A DNA stretch of 64,000 bases from Oerskovia flava (GTDB taxonomy: Bacteria; Actinomycetota; Actinomycetes; Actinomycetales; Cellulomonadaceae), in NCBI RefSeq assembly GCF_026163685.1, contig NZ_JAOXSR010000002.1, positions 62,001 to 126,000 on the forward strand. Direction: 5' to 3'. The stretch's first letter is position 1; every line of letters starts with the position of its first letter. Positions 58,307 to 64,000 of the stretch are shown here, in pieces. Below the pieces are notes generated by a model. It was not told where the DNA came from and did not search any database. It saw only the letters and a list, made by a program, of their open reading frames with translations. Made by a program: the position numbers and the translations under genes.

Positions 58307-60163
58307 TCAGTCGAGCGCCGGGTAGAGCGCCGGGCTCGTCCGGGCTTCCGTCGCCTGCTCGAGCGCGAAGCCGAGCCCGAGCAGCGTGCCCTCCGAGAAG
58401 TCCCGGCCGAGGAGCTCCAGGTTCACCCCGCCGCCCGTGACGGTGCCGTCGGCCGCGACGGCCTGCCCGACGGGCACCGATACCGACGGCAGACCCGTGT
58501 TCGGGCCGAGCCGCAGGTTCGTGCCCTGCGTGCCGTAGGGGTTGCCGCTGGGGTAGACGAGCGCGTCGAGGTCGGCGTCGTCGAGCATCGCGGTGACGAG
58601 CACCTTGCCTTCGGCGAGGACCTTCGTGTGGGTGCCCTCCGGGCCCGCCCACGCCTCGTACGTCGCCTCCGTGACCGCTGCGCGCCCCACGTACGTCGAG
58701 CGGCGTGAGGTGACGAACCGGCCGGAGTCGAGCACGTCGTCGAGCGTGCGGGCCTCGACGCCCGGTGCCAGGTGCGTCGCGACGTACTCGTCCAGGTCGT
58801 GCCGGAACTCGTTCGTGCTGCCGCTGCCCTCGCCCAGGACGCTGGTGAACCCGTTGGGCAGCACCGGCGAGGACGACGTCGGGGGCGTCACCTCGACCAC
58901 GGTCGCTCCCAGGCTCTCGAGCGTGGTGACCGTCTCGGCCCACAGGCGCCGGGTCGTGGTGTTGTTCCCGAGCATGGACGGCACGTAGCCGATCCGGGCG
59001 CCGTCGAGCGCGTCGGCGTCGAGGGAGGCCGTGTAGGACTCGGGGACCTTGCCCTCCTGGCGTGCCGTGACCGGGTCGGCCGCGTCGATCCCGACGACGG
59101 CGTCCAGCGCGACCGCGGCGTCCGTGACGCTGCGGGCCATGGGGCCACCGGTGTCCTGGCTGAGCGCGAGCGGGACGATCCCGTCCCGGCTCGCGAGGCC
59201 GATGGTCGGGCGCACCCCGACGAGCTGGTTGTACGACGACGGCACCCGGATCGAGCCGCCCGTGTCCGTGCCGAAGCCGATGCCCGCGAGGTTCGCGGCG
59301 ATCGCCGCTCCCGTGCCGCCGCTCGACCCGCCCGCGGTCCTGCTCGTGACGTACGGGCTCGCGACCAGGGTGGTCTGCCCGGCCGGCTGGTACGCCGAGT
59401 ACTCCGAGGCGAACCCGAAGGCGAACTCGTCGAGCGTCGCCTTCGCGAGGATCACCGCACCGTCGCTCCGCAGGCCCTCCACCATGGTCGCGTCGGTCGA
59501 GGTCTGGTTGTCGTCCCAGCATCCGCACCCGGCGGTCGTGGGCATGTCGTGGGTGTTGTAGTTGTCCTTGAGCGCGATCGGTACACCGAGCAGCATGCTC
59601 GTCATGCCGACGGACTCCCGGATCGCGTCGGCCTCGGCCGCCGCGTCCAGCGCGACGTCGCTCGTCGTGATGATCGAGTGCAGCGGACGGCCACCGTCCG
59701 CCGTGTCGACGAGCGTCGTGTCGTACGCCGCGATGCGGTCCAGGTACGCCTGCGTGATCTCCACCGACGTCGTGACGCCGGCGTTCATGGCCGACTGCAT
59801 CGCGACGACGTCCGCCTCCACGAGCTCGAACGGCCCGTCGTCGTAGACCATCCGCTGGGAGACGCCCGCGAGGTCGGCGACCGTCAGCGCGCCGTCCCCG
59901 TCGACGTCGACCGCGGCCAGCTCGTCCCAGCCCGGGTCGGCGTCGGTCGCGCCGAGGTTCTCCGCCACGACCGCGAGATCGTCGGCCGTGACCTGACGGT
60001 CGCCCGTGAGGTCGAGCTCGGTGTAGTACGGGGCGAGGAGCGTCGCCGTGGCGGGCTCGGGGGCGCTCGCAGCCGGGGCCGCGGTCGCGACGCCGAGGAC
60101 GAGCCCCGAGAGAGTGACGACGACGGCGCCTGCGGTCACCGCACGCCGGTGGTGTGGGGTCAC
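58307..60163 (-). CDS. Secreted amidase-signature enzyme with N-terminal dockerin domain
   Basis: 618 aa from GTG 60163. A signal peptide (HHRRAVTAGAVVVTLSGLVL core, AxA site near 34) leads to a two-repeat dockerin: DLTGDRQVTADDL from residue 51 and DVDGDGALTVADL from 86, each with Asp at loop positions 1, 5 and 12 for Ca2+. From about 112 comes a full amidase-signature domain: Lys199 in GVPIALKDNY, cis-Ser280 in TAGGSSGGTG and nucleophile Ser304 in GTDTGGSIRVPSS, spaced as in known enzymes. The substrate is unknown. GTG 60163 has AAGGA 8 bases upstream and gives a normal signal peptide; ATG 60235, overlapping the cohesin stop, would add 24 residues. It follows the cohesin gene on the same strand. 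Confidence 0.85.
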   Translation of the reverse strand: MTPHHRRAVTAGAVVVTLSGLVLGVATAAPAASAPEPATATLLAPYYTELDLTGDRQVTADDLAVVAENLGATDADPGWDELAAVDVDGDGALTVADLAGVSQRMVYDDGPFELVEADVVAMQSAMNAGVTTSVEITQAYLDRIAAYDTTLVDTADGGRPLHSIITTSDVALDAAAEADAIRESVGMTSMLLGVPIALKDNYNTHDMPTTAGCGCWDDNQTSTDATMVEGLRSDGAVILAKATLDEFAFGFASEYSAYQPAGQTTLVASPYVTSRTAGGSSGGTGAAIAANLAGIGFGTDTGGSIRVPSSYNQLVGVRPTIGLASRDGIVPLALSQDTGGPMARSVTDAAVALDAVVGIDAADPVTARQEGKVPESYTASLDADALDGARIGYVPSMLGNNTTTRRLWAETVTTLESLGATVVEVTPPTSSSPVLPNGFTSVLGEGSGSTNEFRHDLDEYVATHLAPGVEARTLDDVLDSGRFVTSRRSTYVGRAAVTEATYEAWAGPEGTHTKVLAEGKVLVTAMLDDADLDALVYPSGNPYGTQGTNLRLGPNTGLPSVSVPVGQAVAADGTVTGGGVNLELLGRDFSEGTLLGLGFALEQATEARTSPALYPALD

Positions 60164-60231
60164 GGACCTGTCCTTCAGGGTCGAGGGGACGGCGGCGGGG
60201 GCGGTGCCGCCGAGAACCGGGACGGTACGGC

Positions 60232-61026
60232 TCATCGCGACATCACCGCCCGGCGGCGGACGAGGACGATGCCGCTCACGACGGCGAGGAGTGCGATGGC
60301 CACGAAGGTCCCGACTGCCGCACCGGTCGAGGCGAGCGAGCCACCGGTGCCGTCGGCGTCGCCGCCGGACGACGCGCCCGGCGACGGCTCCGACGACACG
60401 GGAGCTGCGCTCGTGGTGTCGTCGGTGGGCTCGGACGGGTCGGTCGGCCCGGGGTCGACCGGGTCCGTCGTGGGCTCCGGCTCGCCGGGCTGCTCGACCG
60501 CCGCGATCGTGATCGTGGCAGCGGCGGCGTCCTCGACGAGGAGGGTCTCCCCGTCGGCGCCGACGAGGCCGACGCTCACCACGTCGACGGTGGTGTCGAT
60601 CGAGGTGCCCGACCCACCTGTGACCCCGTCTGTCACCGTGAAGCTCAGCGCCGCGAGGGTCAGGTCGCCCTCGAGACCGGGGGAGGACCCGAGCCGGGTG
60701 TGGGTGAGGACGACGACGCCCTCGTCACCGGTCACGTCGTCGAACCCGCCCTCCGGCAGCGTCACTCCGTCCAGGTCGGGGGTCAGGAGGTCGGCGTCGT
60801 AGGCGAGCACCACCTCGTAGGCGTAGAGGTCGCTCACGGCCGAGGCGGTGAGCGTCACGTCGAACTCGTCACCGGCGCTCGCGGCGGCCGGAACATCGAG
60901 GGTGAAGGTGTCGACGTCGGGCACGGCGGCCGCAGGTGAGGCGGCCAGCGCGGTCGCCGCGACGGCGAGCCCGAGGCCCCAGACGGACGCCCGCAGGGTC
61001 GCGGGTCGTGGGAGAGAGACGGACAT
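60232..61026 (-). CDS. Cell-wall-anchored single-cohesin protein (mini-scaffoldin)
   Basis: 264 aa. Signal peptide 1-34 (LGLAVAATALAASPAAA). A cohesin-type beta domain spans about 38-165: TLDVPAAASAGDEFDVTLTA, VSDLYAYEVVLAYDADLLTP, VLTHTRLGSSPGLEGDLTLA, then LSFTV and VVSVGLVGADGE, matching the strand pattern of type I cohesins. A linker rich in Pro/Thr/Asp/Glu (166-230) precedes the sorting motif LASTG at 231-235, a hydrophobic span and RRRAVMSR. LAxTG suits class E sortases. ATG 61026 has AAAGGA upstream. The next gene codes for a dockerin-bearing amidase, so it most likely tethers that enzyme to the wall (inference). No other dockerin protein is in the window. Confidence 0.85.
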   Translation of the reverse strand: MSVSLPRPATLRASVWGLGLAVAATALAASPAAAVPDVDTFTLDVPAAASAGDEFDVTLTASAVSDLYAYEVVLAYDADLLTPDLDGVTLPEGGFDDVTGDEGVVVLTHTRLGSSPGLEGDLTLAALSFTVTDGVTGGSGTSIDTTVDVVSVGLVGADGETLLVEDAAAATITIAAVEQPGEPEPTTDPVDPGPTDPSEPTDDTTSAAPVSSEPSPGASSGGDADGTGGSLASTGAAVGTFVAIALLAVVSGIVLVRRRAVMSR

Positions 61027-61150
61027 GGGTGGGATTCCTTTCCTCGGCCTGCGGCGACGTGTCGACGCGCTGCCAGACCGTGGGTGGACGCGGTGTGCCC
61101 CCTGACGTCCGGAATGCTGTCAGGTGACTGTTTCCCACCCGTTTCCTGTG

Positions 61151-61164
61151 TGTTAGCGCAAACA
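61151..61164. promoter_or_regulatory. LacI-family operator-like palindrome
   Basis: TGTTAGCGCAAACA, palindromic at 12 of 14 positions with the central GCGC typical of LacI/GalR operators. It lies 125 bases upstream of the cohesin start and 92 bases downstream of the kduI stop, so it could control the cohesin-amidase unit. Confidence 0.55.
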
Positions 61165-61195
61165 CCTCGGCGTCCGTCAGGGCCCGGACGCACGA

Positions 61196-61225
61196 ATGCC
61201 GACCGGGTGAAAACCCGGTCGGCAT
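61196..61225 (-). terminator. Terminator after kduI
   Basis: ATGCCGACCGGGT (61196-61208) and its exact complement (61213-61225) enclose a GAAA tetraloop, a 13-bp perfect stem 31 bases after the kduI stop. It separates the uronate operon from the cohesin-amidase unit. Confidence 0.85.
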
Positions 61226-61255
61226 CCGTGTGTGGAGCGCGGCAGCGCCTGGCGG

Positions 61256-62107
61256 TCAGCGCATGGCGGCCACGGGGAACCCGTCCATGTCGTCGAACGA
61301 CTGGTTCTCGCCGGCCATGGCCCAGACGAAGGCGTACGCGGCGGTCCCGACCCCGGAGTGCACGGACCAGCTCGGGGAGATGACCGCCTCGCGGTCGCCG
61401 ACGAGCAGGTGGCGGGTCTCGGTCGGTTCACCGCACAGGTGCACGACCCGGGCGTCTGCCGGCAGGTCGAAGTACAGGTAGCACTCGGTGCGGCGGGCGT
61501 GGGTGTGCGCCGGCATGGTGTTCCACATGCTGCCGGGGTGCAGCTGCGTCACGCCCATGACGATCTGGCAGGACTTCACGCCGTTCTCGTGGATGTACTG
61601 GTTGAGGGAGCGCCGGTTGGACGTCACCTGGTCGCCGAGCTCGCGGACCGTGCCCTCGCCCGGGAGCGTCAGGACGGTCGGGTACGTGGTGTGCGCGGGC
61701 GCGGAGAAGAGGTAGAACGCGGCGGGCTCTCCGGACTCCTCGCCGGATGCCGTGTCGGCGTTCGCGAAGACGACCTCGCGCACACCCCGCCCGACGTACA
61801 GGCAGGCGCCCTTGGGCAGCTCGTGGACCTCGCCGTCGGTCGTCACGGTGCCGGCGCCGCCGACGTTGACGATGCCGATCTCGCGGTGCTCGAGGAAGAA
61901 GTCGCTGCGGATCTCGTCGTACGTGGGCAGCGGCAGCGGCGCGTCACCGGCCGGGACCGCTCCGCCGAGGACGACGCGGTCGTGGTGGGTGTAGGTGACG
62001 TTCACCTCGCCCGGGACGAACAGGTCCTGGACGAGGAACCGGTCGCGCAGCTCGGTGGTGTCGGCACCCTTGATCTGGTCGGGGCTGGTCGCGTAGCGCT
62101 GGTGCAC
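61256..62107 (-). CDS. kduI: 5-dehydro-4-deoxy-D-glucuronate isomerase
   Basis: 283 aa, double cupin-like fold. Isomerises 5-keto-4-deoxyuronate (from unsaturated uronic acids) to 2,5-diketo-3-deoxygluconate. The start MHQRYATSPDQIKGADTTEL is diagnostic; RDRFLVQDLFVPGEVNVTYT, FFLEHREIGIVNVGGAGTVT, the zinc site MPAHTHARRTECYLYFDL (HxH and Glu) and SWSVHSGVGTAAYAFVWAMA with the last His follow. GTG 62107 has GGAG upstream. It is the last gene of the GH88-FAH-kduD-kduI operon, 71 bases after kduD, and is followed by a strong terminator. Confidence 0.95.
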   Translation of the reverse strand: MHQRYATSPDQIKGADTTELRDRFLVQDLFVPGEVNVTYTHHDRVVLGGAVPAGDAPLPLPTYDEIRSDFFLEHREIGIVNVGGAGTVTTDGEVHELPKGACLYVGRGVREVVFANADTASGEESGEPAAFYLFSAPAHTTYPTVLTLPGEGTVRELGDQVTSNRRSLNQYIHENGVKSCQIVMGVTQLHPGSMWNTMPAHTHARRTECYLYFDLPADARVVHLCGEPTETRHLLVGDREAVISPSWSVHSGVGTAAYAFVWAMAGENQSFDDMDGFPVAAMR

Positions 62108-62178
62108 GGTACGTGTCTCCGTTCGGTGGATCGGTGGATCGGCAGGTCAGGTGGTCGGGGGGTGGACGGCCGCGGTGC

Positions 62179-62943
62179 TCAGCGCACGAGCCAGCCACCG
62201 TCGACGGGGACGATCGCCCCGTGCACGTAGGCCGAGGCGTCGGAGGCGAGGAAGACGAACGTCCCCTGCAGGTCGGCGGGCATGCCCCAGCGCCCGGCGG
62301 GGATGCGCTCGAGGATCGTCCGCTCGCGGGCCTCGTCGGCACGGATCGGCGCGGTGTTGTCGGTGGCGATGTAGCCGGGGGCGACGGCGTTGACGTTGAC
62401 GCCCCGGCCGGCCCACTCGTTGGCCAGCGCCTTCGTCAGACCGGCGACGGCGTGCTTGGAGGCGGCGTAGCCGGGCACGAGGATGCCGCCCTGGAATGAG
62501 AGCATCGAGGCGACGTTGATGATGCGCCCCGAGCCACGCTCGAGCATGCGCCGCCCGGCGGCCTGCGAGAGGTGGAACACGGCGTCGAGGTTGACGGTCA
62601 GGACGGTGTCCCAGTCCTCCGTGGGGTGCTCGGCGGCCGGTGCGCGCCGGATGGTCCCGGCGTTGTTGACGAGCACGTCGACGCTGCCCAGCGCCTCGAC
62701 GACCTCGGCGACCGCCGCGTCGAGCTCGGCGGGCGTGGCGGTCGCGAGGTCGCGCTGCACGGTGTGCACGCGGCGTCCGGTGGCCTCGACGAGCGCGACG
62801 GTCTCGGTGGGTACCGTCCGGTCGAGCAGGGCGACGTCGGCACCGGCCTCGGCGAGTGCGACGGCGGCGCCCTGGCCGAGGCCGCGGCTGGAGCCGGTGA
62901 CGAGCGCGACCTTGCCGTCGAGACGGAACTTCTCGAGGATCAT
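62179..62943 (-). CDS. kduD: SDR oxidoreductase, probable 2-dehydro-3-deoxy-D-gluconate 5-dehydrogenase
   Basis: 254 aa, classical short-chain dehydrogenase. NAD(P) motif VALVTGSSRGLGQGAAVALA near residue 12, VDVLVNNAGTIRRAPAAEH near 87, Ser in GRIINVASMLSFQGG and YxxxK in VPGYAASKHAVAGLTKALAN near 158, and VNAVAPGYIATDNTAPIR near 185. Next to kduI the best reading is KduD, which reduces 2,5-diketo-3-deoxygluconate to KDG. The FAH gene upstream raises the alternative that it is a 2-keto-3-deoxy-acid 4-dehydrogenase. ATG 62943 overlaps the FAH stop (ATGA). Confidence 0.88.
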   Translation of the reverse strand: MILEKFRLDGKVALVTGSSRGLGQGAAVALAEAGADVALLDRTVPTETVALVEATGRRVHTVQRDLATATPAELDAAVAEVVEALGSVDVLVNNAGTIRRAPAAEHPTEDWDTVLTVNLDAVFHLSQAAGRRMLERGSGRIINVASMLSFQGGILVPGYAASKHAVAGLTKALANEWAGRGVNVNAVAPGYIATDNTAPIRADEARERTILERIPAGRWGMPADLQGTFVFLASDASAYVHGAIVPVDGGWLVR

Positions 62944-63839
62944 CGGTTCTCTCCTTCGCTGCGGTCCGCGTCGACGAACCGGGTCGTGAGGGCCAGGGGG
63001 TGCTCGCCGAGCACGACGCGGATCGTCACGGCATCGCCGTGGGCGAGCGGGCGGTGCGCGGCGAGCGCCTCGGGCAGCTTCTGCGGGGTCCCGGTCGAGA
63101 TGACGTCGCCCGGCTCGAGGGTCATGACCTCGCTGAGGTAGTGCACGAGGAACGGCAGGGTGAAGACCATCGTCGACGTGCTCTGGGACACGGTGACGAC
63201 GCCGTCCCGCTCGACCTCGACCAGGAGGTCGTGGAAGTCGGGGACCTCGTCGGCCGTGACGAGCGCCGGGCCGAGCGGGCCGAACCCGTCGAAGCACTTG
63301 CCGAGCTCCCACTGGCTCGAACGGCCCTGCCACCCGCGGTCGGAGACGTCGTCGAACAGCGTGTAGCCGGCCACGTGGTCCATCGCGTCGGCGACGCTCA
63401 CGCGGTGGGCGCGCCGGCCGATGACGACGGCGATCTCACCCTCGTAGTCGACGTCGTCCGCCGCGGCCGGCAGCGCGACCGCGTCGTCCGGTCCGCACAG
63501 CGTGTTCGGCGTCTTGACGAACACGTCCGGGTACGCCGGGTCGTCGCCGTGGGGGTCGGCGCCGGCGGCGACGTGCCCCCGGTAGTTGTACCCGAGGCAC
63601 AGGATCTTCCCGGGTCGGACCGGGGGACCGAGCCGCACGCCGTCGGCCGGCGGCAGGTCGGCCGGCGCGTGGTGCGCGTGCGCGACGGCGGCGCGCACCC
63701 GGGCGGTGGCGCCCGGGTCCGCGAGGACGTCCGCGAGCGCGGCCTGGCCGACGACCGGGGTGAGGTCGAGCAGGCGCTCGGTGGCGCCGTCGGGCACGAG
63801 TGCGGCGGGACGCCCGTCGAGCGTCGTGACGAGCCTCAC
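62940..63839 (-). CDS. Fumarylacetoacetate hydrolase family protein in uronate operon
   Basis: 299 aa. The N-terminal lead RLVTTLDGRPAALVPDGATE and the FAH catalytic fold with VRPGKILCLGYNYRGHVAAG, the metal site DVDYEGEIAVVIGRRAHRVS (two Glu) and GYTLFDDVSDRGWQ (Asp), then KCFDGFGPLGPALVTADEVP and TLEPGDVISTGTP. The superfamily cleaves C-C bonds of acylpyruvates or acts as dehydratase/isomerase on 2-keto acids. In this operon a hydrolase for a 2,4-diketo-3-deoxy acid, giving pyruvate, is plausible by analogy with the L-rhamnose route II enzymes (inference). GTG 63839 overlaps the GH88 stop (GTGA), and its own stop overlaps kduD. Confidence 0.85.
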   Translation of the reverse strand: MRLVTTLDGRPAALVPDGATERLLDLTPVVGQAALADVLADPGATARVRAAVAHAHHAPADLPPADGVRLGPPVRPGKILCLGYNYRGHVAAGADPHGDDPAYPDVFVKTPNTLCGPDDAVALPAAADDVDYEGEIAVVIGRRAHRVSVADAMDHVAGYTLFDDVSDRGWQGRSSQWELGKCFDGFGPLGPALVTADEVPDFHDLLVEVERDGVVTVSQSTSTMVFTLPFLVHYLSEVMTLEPGDVISTGTPQKLPEALAAHRPLAHGDAVTIRVVLGEHPLALTTRFVDADRSEGENR

Positions 63840-64000
63840 CAGTACCGCGTCCAGGCCGGGAGGGTGTGGCGCACGAGTGCCTCGAGGTAGAAGTAGTCGC
63901 CCCAGAGGCTGCCCTCGTCGACACCGATGTTCTTCGGGGCGTCGTAGACCGAGTGCAGGAGGAGGGCGTCGGAGTCCACGCCCTCGGCGGCCGGGGTGTA
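63836..64000 (-). CDS. Glycoside hydrolase family 88-type unsaturated glucuronyl hydrolase, C-terminal end (truncated by window edge)
   Basis: Only the last 54 codons are present, reading in from the right edge. The segment SLWGDYFYLEALVRHTLPAW matches the closing GDYFYLEAL motif of GH88 hydrolases, and VDSDALLLHSVYDAPKN precedes it. GH88 enzymes release 4,5-unsaturated uronic acids from lyase products, the very substrates that rearrange and enter KduI. The stop overlaps the FAH start by GTGA. The family call rests on a short piece but fits the operon. Confidence 0.7.
   Translation of the reverse strand, partial: YTPAAEGVDSDALLLHSVYDAPKNIGVDEGSLWGDYFYLEALVRHTLPAWTRYW

Noticed and set aside
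58307-60235. ATG 60235 as the amidase start
   Set aside because: It would give a 50-residue lead before the hydrophobic core. GTG 60163 has an SD and yields a standard signal peptide. The ATGA overlap with the cohesin stop keeps the longer start possible.
58307-64000. Horizontal transfer of the 58-64 kb accessory region
   Set aside because: GC content and codon use look like the rest by eye, and there are no mobile genes or boundary repeats. A computed GC and codon profile would be needed to claim transfer.

Overview
The window reads as a contiguous piece of the chromosome of a very GC-rich actinobacterium, most likely a Micrococcales member near Cellulomonadaceae. The evidence is the gene set (WhiA, RbpA, OpcA, an ANTAR response regulator, a four-S1-domain RpsA, CofD-like YvcK), the actinobacterial gene order pyk / ANTAR regulator / polA / rpsA / coaE / uvrB / uvrA, then uvrC-rapZ-yvcK-whiA, gap-pgk-tpiA-secG, and parA-scpA-scpB-rluB-cmk-der, and LAxTG wall anchors. 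I see no insertion sequence, prophage, CRISPR array or integron.

Layout. 1-2 kb: end of gltD, and pyk. 2-7 kb (minus strand): a mannosidase-like GH92 enzyme coupled to a GT4 glycosyltransferase, a luciferase-like oxidoreductase, and a tRNA with a CAA anticodon but a short variable loop. 7-19.5 kb: ANTAR regulator, polA, pfkA, rpsA, a MarR/ABC-exporter divergon with a palindromic operator, coaE and pcp. 19.5-21 kb: a LAxTG-anchored choice-of-anchor-A surface protein. 21-34.6 kb: the UvrABC repair genes and rapZ-yvcK-whiA, interrupted by terC behind a probable Mn2+ (yybP-ykoY) riboswitch. 35-38 kb: gap-pgk-tpiA. 38-47 kb: secG, rbpA and a minus-strand pentose phosphate run, tkt-tal-zwf-opcA-pgl. 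47-58 kb: ctaB, xerD and a tightly overlapped run parA-scpA-scpB-rluB, aroH-cmk-plsC-eamA, der. 58-64 kb (minus strand): an accessory region with a uronate operon (GH88-FAH-kduD-kduI) and, just downstream, a two-gene unit coding for a wall-anchored cohesin and a dockerin-bearing secreted amidase.

The most interesting item is that cohesin/dockerin pair (58307-61026). A single-cohesin protein with a LASTG sorting motif is followed by an amidase-signature enzyme carrying a two-repeat dockerin in front of its catalytic domain. It looks like a minimal one-scaffold, one-enzyme surface system without cellulase modules. A LacI-type palindrome lies upstream of it.

Regulatory style. At 14 genes a TAnnnT-like -10 hexamer ends 6 or 7 bases before an ATG/GTG (pdtaR, polA, the methyltransferase, marR, coaE, uvrB, the YciI gene, uvrA, the OsmC gene, uvrC, rapZ, whiA, parA, der), which points to leaderless mRNAs. 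Central-metabolism and ribosomal genes (pfkA, rpsA, gap, tkt, terC) instead have leaders of about 45-230 nt with hairpins. Several convergent gene pairs are separated by perfect hairpins of 9-22 bp without a T-tract.
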